A DNA stretch of 64,000 nucleotides, taken from positions 62,001-126,000 of the forward strand of contig NZ_QRDX01000001.1 of the NCBI RefSeq assembly GCF_003386195.1. Reading direction: 5' to 3'. Below are positions 10,401-17,717 of the stretch, piece after piece. How positions within the stretch are numbered: the stretch's first letter is position 1; each line of letters starts with the position of its first letter. Position numbers and translations under genes: made by a program. The stretch comes from Seonamhaeicola aphaedonensis. GTDB lineage: Bacteria; Bacteroidota; Bacteroidia; Flavobacteriales; Flavobacteriaceae. The notes beneath the pieces were generated by a model. That model did not search any database and was not told the origin of the DNA. It worked only from the letters and a program-made list of their open reading frames with translations.

Positions 10401-11006
10401 TCAAAGCTTGACGATGTTAAAATTGAGGCAGGAACAGGTTACTTTAAAACGTCCTGGAATACATCTGAAATTAAACCAGAGATGGCAGAAGTAAAACTTA
10501 CCAAAAAAGGTGATGGTATTGCTTGGGGCGGCCTATATTGGCAATATTTTGAAGATTTAGACAAGATTACCTCAGCCGAAACTCCTATTCAATTAAAGAA
10601 AAAATTATTCTTAAAAAGAAACACTGATACTGGAGAAGAAATTACTGAAATAACTTCGGAAACAAATCTTGAAGTTGGTGATTTGGTTAGAGTTCGCATT
10701 GAATTAAAAAGCGACAGAGCTATGGAATTTGTGCATATGAAAGACATGAGAGCCGCTGGACTTGAGCCTGTAAATGTGCTATCTAAATACAAATGGCAAG
10801 ATGGCTTAGGTTATTATGAAAGTACCAAAGATGCCAGTACTAATTTCTTTTTTGATTTTCTGCCAAAAGGTATTTATGTGTTTGAATATGATTTACGTGT
10901 TAACAATGCAGGTAATATGAGCAATGGTATTACCACCATTCAAAGTATGTATGCGCCAGAATATAGTAGTCATAGTGAAGGGGTTAGACTACATGTTCAG
11001 GAGTAA
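4461..11006 (+). CDS. Alpha-2-macroglobulin family protein with inserted SusC-type plug segment
   Basis: A 2181-residue secreted protein with a signal peptide (residues 1-20). An MG2-type domain starts near residue 590 (YRPGQTVYFKA). The conserved segment RKNLKETAFFFP near residue 1400 is followed by the A2M domain. The thioester motif CNEQ has its Cys at residue 1631, followed by the helical thioester domain (GAWAWFKGG). Family members trap proteases by cleavage of a bait region and thioester attack. Oddly, residues about 1198-1391 are a CarboxypepD_reg-like domain (GTIRDKDGLPLPGATVMVKG) plus a TonB-receptor plug domain (LDEVVVVGYGT to ITTKSG), as in SusC N-termini, placed where the bait region would be. 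Residues VIQSEAKNL near 1915 look like a translated interspersed repeat. No penicillin-binding protein gene is adjacent. Confidence 0.88.
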   Translation: MKNTILLLFFTLFINFCYTQTKDYKDLWQIVERHEIEGLPKSALKTVEDILTKAQKDQNEPQLIKAMIFKSKFALVLEEEAQLNVINNFKTQIEESVFPTKNILENMLAQLYWQYFQQNRWKIYNRTKTTDKIDPIDFRTWDLETLFNEIHVSFQNSLQNGLMLQLEPLSKYDAILNTQKDSKIYRPTLFDFLNHNALEFYQTNETQITKPAYKFEIDNPEFLGDAQTFSSLKIESKDTTSLQLHALKIYQDLIQFHLKDESPKALTNVNIERLRFVNQHATFKDAEAILLKAFKTESDHHKNHEVSALYDFEIASILQQQSKNYNPTTKKEFRWKAKEAVELCNKVISKFPDSKGAEKCKILKEQIEQKSLNISTESFLPTQKHARVLVSYKNLDTLIFKAYRLNESQFEKINKTYRQEEKWALISNLNVDKTWESKLRNESDYHTHSTEVLIPKLNNGRYLIVASTAENEEDFYASAHIQVTNIALADIENDTHQIFQLINRNNGAPIVNASVEISYNIRYSNTKKIRIETSDSNGNVIIPKDETYYRNMALKVKANNETAYFGNYWMGNRQEPDDIETHYQAFIFTDRSIYRPGQTVYFKAIAIQTQKGISKVIPNELFYVDVFDSNDEEVAELEFTTNEFGSISGEFILPNNGLNGKYYIELWSDSDKIDIDMEHSFSVEEYKRPKFETKFKPITETFKINDSVTTTGTALAYAGSNITNAKVVYRVHRKVQYPRWYFWYRPRFNSEPQEITHGETTTDDKGEFEITFKAQPDQSVDKNSLPVFKYEVTADVTDINGETRSATTVINVGYHALNARIDIDDKLDKSKKDHSITIDTKNLNGEFVPAAGTIKVYKLKAPNRVLRKRLWAAPDYQEFSEEAFKNLFPHDAYTNEDNPENWEKGDVVFEKLFDTNISKTIELDKIKKWLSGQYLMVLESKDKFGQTVKDQAKITLFSDDDKSLADNQIFGISSNKLNYEVGETAYVTIASAAENISVTVTVEKDKKIIQTEIIQLNNNKKVISIPVTDKDVGGFVVHYSTSVFNSFLSGTHPIAVPYPETELTIETKTFRDRLQPGTDETWSFNIEGPKGDKVSAELLASMYDASLDQFKPHAWDFNPIHRGTYYSSYRIDSNQSFGTRTFTIHNSNKNRPSYTTQYYDEFNWFGFSMRFNKWLYDNYIENLRIKRSKEFHENIKEGFISGTIRDKDGLPLPGATVMVKGTTNGTTTDFDGNFSIKASNNDELVISYVGFETQGVIVDRKRLNISLFEDNAQLDEVVVVGYGTVKKESVVGSISAVKGESLQGAIPGVTAIQGSGFIEADDKQIFIRGQASWNDSKKPLVIVDGKIIEGDFDTNMADIQSIDVLKDISATAIYGARGANGVILITTKSGLNALTQVQVRKNLKETAFFFPHLKTDENGNVNFSFTTPEALTQWKLQLLAHTKNLESATTTLKTVTQKELMVIPNAPRFLREGDQITISTKIANLTENQLHGQSLLVLTDAITGKKVDSILGNTSNLKTFSINAKGNTSVSWNVSIPNGIQAIQYKVIAKTEDFSDGEQNALPVLSNRMLVTETLPMWIKSNETRTFTLDKLKNVYSTTLKHHKLTLEMTSNPAWYAVQALPYLMEYPYQCNEQTFSRYYTNALASHIVNSNPRIQEVFNQWKSQEALMSNLEKNEELKSIIIQETPWLRDAQSETKQKKRMALLFDLNKMNNELQLALDKLENNQLSSGAWAWFKGGHENRWITQHIITGFGHLKHLNVTQNGAHEYLTKRALNYLDEQFIKEYKDLRKYDAKRDLSKDHLSYMQLHYLYMRSFFPEIEKSQEVEEISKYYLSQIQQYWLKRSLYAKGLMALVCHRNDDAKTAAKILKSLKESSITNEELGMYWKENTNSWYWYQAPIETQALIIEAFSESGSVIQSEAKNLETIDNLKIWLLKNKQTNKWKTTKATTEAVYALLLQGSDWLSVSDMVDVAVGNEKIEPSKLDDVKIEAGTGYFKTSWNTSEIKPEMAEVKLTKKGDGIAWGGLYWQYFEDLDKITSAETPIQLKKKLFLKRNTDTGEEITEITSETNLEVGDLVRVRIELKSDRAMEFVHMKDMRAAGLEPVNVLSKYKWQDGLGYYESTKDASTNFFFDFLPKGIYVFEYDLRVNNAGNMSNGITTIQSMYAPEYSSHSEGVRLHVQE
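10202..10228. repeat. REP-like repeat relic inside the alpha-2-macroglobulin gene
   Basis: The stretch reading ATTCAGAGCGAAGCGAAGAA in the middle of this interval matches, as I recall it, an interspersed repeat common in flavobacterial intergenic regions. Here it lies in frame inside a coding sequence and is translated as VIQSEAKNL without disrupting the protein. Confidence 0.5.
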
Positions 11007-11016
11007 ATTAATGATA

Positions 11017-12318
11017 TTAGGTTTTAACCTTATGAGTTACAAACAGTGATCTTCTAAAAATTATTACTATAATCCCGAAGTATAACATGTAACTTACAAA
11101 GTGAGCTAGAACAGCACCTTGAACATCATTAAACATATTTAAAAAATTAATACTGGTAAAATAAATTGTTATTACTAAAAATGCCTCAGTTAAAATGTAA
11201 TGCCAAAACATTTTTTTTGCTAGCAACTGATATGCAATCACCAAGGATAACACTTTTATCAAATCACCTAATAGTTGCCATAAGAACAAATCCTTAACAG
11301 GTTCAAACTCGCTAGAAAAAACTACAGCGACAATAAATGACCTTAAAAGGTAGATAATAAATAGCCCTAATGCCAACTTAGGCATAACCGATTTATAAAT
11401 ACTTAATACTTCTTTTTTGAACTCCTCTTTACTATCTATTTCAGAAAACCTAGGCAAAATATACAAGGCCATCAATGAGGTAACAAGCATTAAATAATAG
11501 TTTGAAATCCTTGTCATGGCTTCCCAATGTCCAGCATCTTTGTAACCAATATTTTCAATAATATGATTTCTAATAACAATGGTTATTAACGGAAGAACCA
11601 CTGTTGGAAACAAGGCCATAAAGGAATAAGAACTCATTTTTTTAAAAACATCTAGACTTACGTTTTTTGTTTTTATTAATGGCACTAAACTTCTTCTATT
11701 TACAATTCCAACCAGTGTTATCAAAAATATGAGTGATTCAGCAATGACAACTGATATTAAAGCGCCTCGCAATTCTTCTTGATAAATTAAGAGTAAGGCC
11801 ACAGACACACTTAATATCTGCCCAATAATATTGATAACAATCAATATCTTATATTTTAAAAAGCCATTCATTATGGAGAATGAAAACATATTCAAAGCAT
11901 AAAAAGGAAGTACAATGGCAAATATTCTAATGATATAACCATAATTGTTATAAGAAGGAAACACAAAATCGTTGATGAATTCAGCGTTAAAATAACATAA
12001 TACAGATAACACTGTGGTTGAAACAAAGCCAATATAAAAAACTGTGGAAATAGTTTTACTAAGCTCTGTAAGGTTCTCCTTAAAATCAGAAATATATTTA
12101 ACAACCCCTTTGTAAAACCCTAAAATAGCAATAGAATGAAGCGAACTAACTAAGTTCCGCAAATTTCCAATTAATGCTAGACCTTCAGCGCCTATAAATA
12201 TAGCAATGGCTTTTGAAGTTAATAGTCCGGCAATAATTCTCGTAACCACTGAGGCTATTTGTAACGAAGTAACCTTAATTAAAACGTTCTTATTAATGTA
12301 ATTTATTAATCTTTTCAA
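11017..12318 (-). CDS. Polysaccharide (O-antigen type) flippase
   Basis: A 433-residue polytopic membrane protein of the MATE-like/MOP superfamily with about 12 hydrophobic segments. The N-terminus (TRIIAGLLTSKAIAIFIGAEGLALIGNLRN) matches the Wzx/WzxE type of O-antigen translocase. Such proteins move undecaprenyl-linked oligosaccharide units across the inner membrane. No glycosyltransferase genes lie nearby, so its glycan is unknown; it may serve a polysaccharide encoded elsewhere. It is convergent with the alpha-2-macroglobulin gene, with only 10 bases between the stops, and separated by 168 bases from the small membrane gene upstream. Confidence 0.8.
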   Translation of the reverse strand: MKRLINYINKNVLIKVTSLQIASVVTRIIAGLLTSKAIAIFIGAEGLALIGNLRNLVSSLHSIAILGFYKGVVKYISDFKENLTELSKTISTVFYIGFVSTTVLSVLCYFNAEFINDFVFPSYNNYGYIIRIFAIVLPFYALNMFSFSIMNGFLKYKILIVINIIGQILSVSVALLLIYQEELRGALISVVIAESLIFLITLVGIVNRRSLVPLIKTKNVSLDVFKKMSSYSFMALFPTVVLPLITIVIRNHIIENIGYKDAGHWEAMTRISNYYLMLVTSLMALYILPRFSEIDSKEEFKKEVLSIYKSVMPKLALGLFIIYLLRSFIVAVVFSSEFEPVKDLFLWQLLGDLIKVLSLVIAYQLLAKKMFWHYILTEAFLVITIYFTSINFLNMFNDVQGAVLAHFVSYMLYFGIIVIIFRRSLFVTHKVKT

Positions 12319-12486
12319 TTAATGTATAGCCTTTAAAAAATTTATCAAAAGGAAATTAAAATGATTATAGTACCATGATGAAAATGGAGTACTAAAAATT
12401 ATTTTCCTCTGGAATCAAATATACAAAATCAATATACTTTTAAATTAACATAATAGGTTTAATAGATGAAGTGTATTACTATAGGT

Positions 12487-12723
12487 TTATTTTACTTTCC
12501 TCCTTAATAAATAATAAAGATTAACACCAAGTATGGCAATGTTTGTTATTATAATAGGCTTAGAAATGGGCACCAATAAAAAACCATATACAATGAAGAA
12601 CAAACACCCTAAAGCATTTACAAATCTTAACTTTGTGACAGACTTCATCAAAAACGATAACAGCACTGTAGACATAGCTACATAGCCTACCCACTCTGTT
12701 ATGGAAGTCCCAAAAAACACCAC
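12487..12723 (-). CDS. Small YgjV-like inner-membrane protein
   Basis: A 78-residue protein with three hydrophobic segments (about residues 9-27, 33-52 and 54-73) and a basic C-terminus LLRRKVK. The pattern of W-G-Y near the start and LRFVNALGCLFFIVYG fits the YgjV-type small membrane family, whose role is not established. It uses a GTG start (two GTG codons in a row at 12723-12718) only 4 bases after the typA stop. It is therefore probably co-transcribed and translationally coupled with typA. Confidence 0.6.
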   Translation of the reverse strand: MVFFGTSITEWVGYVAMSTVLLSFLMKSVTKLRFVNALGCLFFIVYGFLLVPISKPIIITNIAILGVNLYYLLRRKVK

Positions 12724-12727
12724 TTCT

Positions 12728-14527
12728 CTAAATAGACTTATTTCTTTTACGATCTACCTCTTTCAATAAAATCTTTCTTAGCCTTAAATGATTAGGTGTT
12801 ACTTCTACATATTCATCTTTTTGAATATACTCTAGAGCTTCTTCCAAAGAAAATTTTATAGCAGGAATAATTCGGGCTTTATCATCAGCTCCTGCAGATC
12901 GTACATTGGTTAATTTTTTGGTTTTAGTAACATTAACAACCATATCATCACCACGAGAATTTTCACCTATTACCTGACCCTCATAAATATCTTCTCCCGG
13001 ATCTATAAAAAACTTACCGCGTTCTTGTAATTTGTCAATAGAATAAGGAATGGCTGTACCGTTTTCCATAGATACTAAACTACCATTCTGACGTTCTGGA
13101 ATACCGCCTTTTATAGGTTGATACTCTTTAAATCTGTGTGCCATAATAGCCTCTCCAGCGGTAGCAGTTAACAATTGGTTTCTTAAGCCAATAATACCTC
13201 TTGATGGAATCACAAATTCACACACCATTCTATCGCCTTTAGCCTCCATACTTAACATTTCACCTTTTCGCATAGTCACCATTTCAATAGCTTTACCAGA
13301 AACTTCTTCTGGTAAATCAATAGTCATCTCCTCAACGGGCTCACATTTCACACCATCAATCTCTTTTATGATTACCTGTGGCTGACCAATTTGTAACTCA
13401 TAACCTTCTCTACGCATGGTTTCAATTAAAACCGAAAGATGTAACACCCCACGCCCAAACACCATAAACTTATCGGCACTATTGGTTTCTTCTACCCTTA
13501 AAGCCAAGTTTTTCTCAAGCTCTTTGGTTAAACGCTCTTTAACATGGCGAGAAGTTACATATTTACCGTCTTTCCCAAAAAAAGGTGAATCGTTAATTGT
13601 AAACAACATACTCATGGTTGGCTCATCTATAGCAATAGTTTTTAACCCTTCAGGAGATTCAAAATCAGCAACCGTATCACCTATTTCAAAACCTTCTAAA
13701 CCTACAATAGCACAAATATCACCCGTTTGTACCTCATCTACTTTTTTTCTACCCAAACCCTCAAAAATATGCAACTCTTTAATTCTGGATTTAACTGTAG
13801 AACCATCTCGCTTTACCAAAGAAATATTCTGGTTTACTTTAAGTTCTCCTCTTGTTAAACGACCGATGGCAATTCTACCTGTAAACGAAGAAAAATCTAA
13901 AGATGTAATGAGCATCTGTGTGCTTCCCGTTTCAATTTTTGGGGAAGGAATATGCTCTATAACCATTTCCAATAAAGGCTCAATATTATCCGTTGGTTTT
14001 TGCCAATCTTCACTCATCCAATTGTTCTTTGCAGATCCATAAACCGTTGGGAAATCCAATTGCCACTCTTCAGCTCCCAATTCAAACATCAAATCAAACA
14101 CTTTTTCATGTACCTCATCAGGAGTACAATTCTCCTTATCTACTTTATTGACTACCACACAAGGTTTCAAACCTAAATCAATAGCTTTTTGCAAAACAAA
14201 ACGGGTTTGAGGCATAGGCCCTTCAAAGGCATCTACCAACAACAAAACACCATCAGCCATATTCAGAACACGTTCCACTTCACCTCCAAAATCGGCGTGA
14301 CCTGGTGTATCAATAATATTAATTTTAGTGTTTTTATATGTAACAGAAACATTTTTAGAGGTAATAGTAATACCGCGCTCACGCTCTAAATCGTTGTTAT
14401 CAAGAATTAAATCGCCTGTATTTTCGTTCTCACGAAACAACTGACAATGGTACATAATTTTATCAACCAAAGTGGTCTTTCCATGGTCTACGTGTGCAAT
14501 AATGGCAATATTTTTAATAGTATTCAT
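12728..14527 (-). CDS. typA: Translational GTPase TypA/BipA
   Basis: Ribosome-associated GTPase of 599 residues, full length for BipA/TypA, which helps ribosome assembly and stress adaptation. The G1 loop AHVDHGKTTL is at residues 11-20, the G2 region ERGITI near 50-55, G3 DTPGHADF at 73-80 and G4 NKVD at 127-130. EF-G-like domains III and V and the TypA-specific C-terminal domain follow (RGIIGLRNQLLTATAGEA). The start is supported by a strong Shine-Dalgarno sequence, TAAGGAG, a few bases before the ATG, unusual in this phylum. A -7 box (TAACTTTG) sits about 25 bases upstream. The small YgjV-like gene follows. Confidence 0.96.
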   Translation of the reverse strand: MNTIKNIAIIAHVDHGKTTLVDKIMYHCQLFRENENTGDLILDNNDLERERGITITSKNVSVTYKNTKINIIDTPGHADFGGEVERVLNMADGVLLLVDAFEGPMPQTRFVLQKAIDLGLKPCVVVNKVDKENCTPDEVHEKVFDLMFELGAEEWQLDFPTVYGSAKNNWMSEDWQKPTDNIEPLLEMVIEHIPSPKIETGSTQMLITSLDFSSFTGRIAIGRLTRGELKVNQNISLVKRDGSTVKSRIKELHIFEGLGRKKVDEVQTGDICAIVGLEGFEIGDTVADFESPEGLKTIAIDEPTMSMLFTINDSPFFGKDGKYVTSRHVKERLTKELEKNLALRVEETNSADKFMVFGRGVLHLSVLIETMRREGYELQIGQPQVIIKEIDGVKCEPVEEMTIDLPEEVSGKAIEMVTMRKGEMLSMEAKGDRMVCEFVIPSRGIIGLRNQLLTATAGEAIMAHRFKEYQPIKGGIPERQNGSLVSMENGTAIPYSIDKLQERGKFFIDPGEDIYEGQVIGENSRGDDMVVNVTKTKKLTNVRSAGADDKARIIPAIKFSLEEALEYIQKDEYVEVTPNHLRLRKILLKEVDRKRNKSI

Positions 14528-14551
14528 ACCTAGCTCCTTAATTTAAGCGTG

Positions 14552-14559
14552 CAAAGTTA
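14552..14559 (-). promoter_or_regulatory. -7 promoter box for typA
   Basis: On the minus strand this reads TAACTTTG, matching TAnnTTTG. It would start transcription about 18 bases before the typA ATG, leaving room for the TAAGGAG ribosome-binding site. No clear -33 element is seen. Confidence 0.4.
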
Positions 14560-14721
14560 CTCATTATTAACGGATAAATAATATAATATTTGGGCATTCT
14601 TTTTTTTCAAAAAAGGCGTGCTATTCACTGTATCTTTTGCAAAAGCAAAAGGATGCCGTTTCTATCACTAATGCCATTAGTTAAATCATCTAATGTGAAT
14701 TAAAATATTCAACATAAGTTC

Positions 14722-14729
14722 TATCTTTG
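14722..14729 (+). promoter_or_regulatory. -7 promoter box for kdsA
   Basis: TATCTTTG matches TAnnTTTG and lies 25 bases before the kdsA ATG. No convincing -33 TTG is present at the right distance. Confidence 0.4.
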
Positions 14730-14754
14730 TCCTTAGAAATCATCAAACACCCAT

Positions 14755-15573
14755 ATGAAGCTTCAAGATATTCCAAAATTAAAACACACCAACTCTAATA
14801 ATTTCTTTTTGCTATGTGGACCTTGTGCTATAGAGAGCGAAGATATGGCGCTTCGCATAGCGGAAAAAGTGGTTTCTATAACTAACAAATTAGAAATACC
14901 TTATGTGTTTAAGGGGAGTTTTAAAAAGGCTAACCGAAGTAGAATTGATAGTTTTACTGGTATAGGAGATGAAAACGCACTCAAGATTCTAAAAAAAGTA
15001 TCCGATACATTTGATGTTCCAACAGTAACTGATATTCATGAAATTTCTGATGCTGTTTTGGCGGCTCAATATGTAGATGTCTTACAGATTCCTGCGTTTT
15101 TGGTTCGTCAAACCGATTTGGTTGTTGCTGCAGCCAAAACGGGCAAGGTAGTAAACTTAAAAAAAGGGCAATTCATGAGTCCAGAAGCCATGAAATACGC
15201 CGTTCAAAAAGTTAAAGATTCTGGAAGTGACAAAGCCTGGATAACCGATAGAGGCACCATGTTTGGCTATCAAGATATGATTGTTGATTTTCGGGGTATT
15301 CCCACCATGCGCCAGTATGCTCCCACTGTTTTAGATGTTACACACTCACTACAACAACCCAATCAAACTGCTGGTGTAACAGGTGGAAGACCTGATATGA
15401 TTGAGACTATTGCCAGAGCTGGAATAGTTAATCATGTTGATGGTTTATTTATTGAAACACATTTTGACCCTGCTAACGCTAAAAGTGATGGGGCTAATAT
15501 GCTACATTTAGATAATTTGGAAAGATTACTTACTAATTTGGTAGCAATTAGGAAAACTATTAACCGTCTTTAA
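14755..15573 (+). CDS. kdsA: 3-deoxy-8-phosphooctulonate synthase
   Basis: KDO-8-phosphate synthase, 272 residues, normal length. It condenses phosphoenolpyruvate with D-arabinose 5-phosphate in the cytoplasm, the first committed step to KDO for lipopolysaccharide. Family signatures are LLCGPCAIES (residues 19-28), FKGSFKKANRSR, VTDIHE, the active-site region LQIPAFLVRQTDL, NLKKGQFMSP and the C-terminal THFDPANAKSDGANML. The typical PEP and metal-binding positions appear intact. It stands alone, divergent from typA, with its own -7 box. Other KDO genes are not in the window. Confidence 0.96.
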   Translation: MKLQDIPKLKHTNSNNFFLLCGPCAIESEDMALRIAEKVVSITNKLEIPYVFKGSFKKANRSRIDSFTGIGDENALKILKKVSDTFDVPTVTDIHEISDAVLAAQYVDVLQIPAFLVRQTDLVVAAAKTGKVVNLKKGQFMSPEAMKYAVQKVKDSGSDKAWITDRGTMFGYQDMIVDFRGIPTMRQYAPTVLDVTHSLQQPNQTAGVTGGRPDMIETIARAGIVNHVDGLFIETHFDPANAKSDGANMLHLDNLERLLTNLVAIRKTINRL

Positions 15574-15600
15574 TTATTTTAACTTAGGCGAGAATTATGG

Positions 15601-15620
15601 ATTCCTGCCTTCGCAGGAAT
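15601..15620. repeat. REP-like extragenic palindrome
   Basis: ATTCCTGC (15601-15608) and GCAGGAAT (15613-15620) form a perfect 8-base hairpin with a CTTC loop, followed by GACA. This matches the core of a short extragenic palindrome that I recall in a wide range of bacteria, including flavobacteria. It lies in the convergent gap between kdsA and the DUF1801 gene, where it could also act as a weak terminator. Confidence 0.6.
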
Positions 15621-15627
15621 GACAAAT

Positions 15628-16005
15628 TCATATAAACCAAGGTCTTTTACTATTTCTAACACTTTCAACGGAAGCGATTAACAGTTCTTCAAAATTTTCT
15701 TGGTCTAAATCTTCTAAAGATCTAAGTTGAATGGAGCGTACTTGTTTTCTGTTATTATCATTCTTTAAAATAGGAAAGTCTTTTTCCAAAAGGATACCAT
15801 GAACAAATGCTATATCTACATAATCCTTGCCTTTCAATATATTTAGATATAACACGGGTTTCTTACCAATATTGTAAAACGGAATCTTATAACAATACCG
15901 TTCAACTACATCAGGAAGTGTATTTAAAATAACACTCCTAACATATAACATGATTGATTGATAGGGTTCTTTTTGATTAAGAAAATATTCGTCTATTGGT
16001 TTCAA
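15628..16005 (-). CDS. DUF1801 (YdhG-like) protein
   Basis: A 125-residue soluble protein with the DUF1801/YdhG fold. An N-terminal helix (YFLNQKEPYQSIMLYVRSVILN) is followed by the pattern PDVVERYCYKIPFYNIGKKPVLYLN and a beta strand VDIAFVHG. Some relatives bind iron or nucleotide-like ligands, but the cellular role of this group is not settled. It lies 33 bases downstream of the slipin stop on the same strand, so the two may be co-transcribed. No signal peptide is present. Confidence 0.7.
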   Translation of the reverse strand: MKPIDEYFLNQKEPYQSIMLYVRSVILNTLPDVVERYCYKIPFYNIGKKPVLYLNILKGKDYVDIAFVHGILLEKDFPILKNDNNRKQVRSIQLRSLEDLDQENFEELLIASVESVRNSKRPWFI

Positions 16006-16038
16006 AAAAAATTTTGGTCAAATTTAATAAATAGGCAT

Positions 16039-16785
16039 TTAATCTAAAACTTCCTTAACTGGTTTTGGCAATACCTCTTCTGGAAAAGGGAATAAAATAG
16101 TTGAGTTCTTTTCTGCAGCGATATTGGATAGTGTTTGATACAACCTTAACTTTATTGCTGATGGAGATTGGTCTATTAATTTTCCAGCCTCAAGTAATTT
16201 ACCAGCTGCTTGTTCTTCAGCTAAAGCCAAAATAATACGAGCACGCCTAGAACGTTCCGCCTCAGCTTGATTAGCCATCATACGTTTCATGTTTTCAGGT
16301 AACTGAATGTCTTTGATTTTCACATCAATGATATTAATACCCCATTCTTTGGTCTCAATTTCAACAATATTCTTTATATTCTTGCCCATTTCTTCTCGTT
16401 TAGATAAAATAGTATCTAATTCCACCTTTCCACAAACATCCCGTAATGCTGCTTGAGATAATTGCGTTATTGCAAAGGCAAATTCTTCTACTTCTAAAAC
16501 TGCTTTTTCAGGGTCTTCAATCTTAAAAAACACTACACCATCAGTACTACAAGGCACATTATCTTCGGTCATAACTTCTTGCGAAACAACATTTATGGTA
16601 ATAACACGAATATCAACTACCTGAATGGTCTCAATAATTGGAATAATCCATCTAAATCCAGGTTGTAAAGTTTTAATATATTTTCCAAACCTAAACTTTA
16701 AAGCACGCTTATACTCAAAAACCACTCGTATCCCAGCAAGCAAGAATACAATGATAAAAACCGTAAATAATAATGGAGGATTCAT
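16039..16785 (-). CDS. Slipin family (stomatin-like, SPFH/Band 7) protein
   Basis: A 248-residue membrane protein with one N-terminal hydrophobic segment (about residues 3-22) and an SPFH domain. Family patterns are EYKRALKFRFGKYIKTLQPGFRWIIP, VSQEVMTEDNVPCSTDGVVFFKI and the C-terminal coiled region EAERSRRARIILALAEEQAAG. SPFH proteins oligomerise and organise membrane microdomains, often beside a partner NfeD-type protease. No NfeD-like gene is adjacent here, so this is a short slipin without its usual partner. The gene is followed by the DUF1801 gene on the same strand. Confidence 0.88.
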   Translation of the reverse strand: MNPPLLFTVFIIVFLLAGIRVVFEYKRALKFRFGKYIKTLQPGFRWIIPIIETIQVVDIRVITINVVSQEVMTEDNVPCSTDGVVFFKIEDPEKAVLEVEEFAFAITQLSQAALRDVCGKVELDTILSKREEMGKNIKNIVEIETKEWGINIIDVKIKDIQLPENMKRMMANQAEAERSRRARIILALAEEQAAGKLLEAGKLIDQSPSAIKLRLYQTLSNIAAEKNSTILFPFPEEVLPKPVKEVLD

Positions 16786-17110
16786 GATTTATTCTTTTTT
16801 TAATTAATACTAATTAAGCAACTCTATAAGATAGTGAATTTTGGTTAAAATTGAAAGCATATTAACCTGTAATTACTGGTAAATACTTCAAAACCTCATT
16901 ACTAGTTTTTGTGATATATTCGATATAGTATTTTACCCAAATTTACATACCGAAGCTTGGTTTTTTACTTTTGTATTTGGGGCTTTCCTAATAATAATAT
17001 CACACGGATTTGAAATCATGACAACACATGAAGGGAATTGGCGAAATCATACTTCGGAATAATTTTTGCGGTATAACTCTTGTATTTAAACTGAATTACA
17101 AAGTTTTTGA
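16786..17110. other. Gene-free stretch upstream of ssrA
   Basis: Together with the ssrA promoter region this gap exceeds 300 bases. I see no convincing reading frame, RNA gene or repeat. It is AT-rich and holds the upstream region of the slipin gene on the minus strand. Confidence 0.4.
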
Positions 17111-17118
17111 TACCTTTG
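17111..17118 (+). promoter_or_regulatory. -7 promoter box for ssrA
   Basis: TACCTTTG matches TAnnTTTG. Transcription would start near 17125, leaving a short leader to be trimmed from the tmRNA precursor. The nearest upstream TTG is too far away to be a normal -33 element. Confidence 0.45.
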
Positions 17119-17147
17119 CCTTCCCCGTTGCGGGTTAGTTTAATTAT

Positions 17148-17540
17148 GGGGTCGACTGGTTTTGACAGCGAGATTAATTAAACAGTAAGCATGTGGTGTA
17201 ATGATTTTGAAACACCTTAAAGGCTAAATCAAACTTTAAACGGCGAAAATAATTACGCTTTAGCTGCTTAATAACTGAATTATAGTAAGTTCAAGCCTAG
17301 GTGCACAAGGTGCACAAGCTAAATGTCTCTTGAAAGCCTTGGTTTATGGCGTTCTTATTAGAGGCATCGTAAAAATAAACTAAGATTAGGTAGTGCTTTG
17401 TTGCCTTTTCGAGATTTAAAAGCTAAACAATAAGTAGGTAGTTTTTAGCCGGCTTGTTGTCGAAAACCAAATAAAAACTAAACATGTAGAAAGCTATTTG
17501 ATTACTTGTTTGGACCCGAGTTCGAATCTCGGCGACTCCA
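17148..17540 (+). ncRNA. ssrA: Transfer-messenger RNA (tmRNA)
   Basis: One-piece tmRNA of about 393 nt that rescues stalled ribosomes by trans-translation. The 5' end GGGGTCG pairs with CGACTCC at 17533-17539 (one G-U) to form the acceptor stem, followed by discriminator A17540; CCA is not encoded. The T-arm GTTCGAATC sits just before the 3' strand. The internal tag frame is 17242-17271, coding GENNYALAA and ending in tandem TAA codons; this tag is the Bacteroidota type. A strong terminator follows at 17555-17579. The partner gene smpB is not in the window. Confidence 0.95.
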
Positions 17541-17554
17541 CAAAAATCATAAAG

Positions 17555-17589
17555 AATCTGGTTAAACACTAACCAGATTTTTTATTTTA
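17555..17589 (+). terminator. Intrinsic terminator of ssrA
   Basis: AATCTGGTTA (17555-17564) and TAACCAGATT (17570-17579) form a perfect 10-base stem with a 5-base loop, followed by a T-rich run. Confidence 0.8.
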
Positions 17590-17717
17590 TGCGATTCCAT
17601 ATTTCTTTATAAAATCTTCAAAATGAATATTAAAACATGATAAAAATCATTGGATATTTCTAATGAATGAATTACTTTCTTTTGATGAAATTTTGTTTAA
17701 CCTAAAAAGAGAGTATC

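Noticed and set aside
13416-14042. Long open frame (208 codons) antisense to typA
   Set aside because: It is the complementary strand of a highly conserved GTPase gene, shows no domain and has no promoter or ribosome-binding site.
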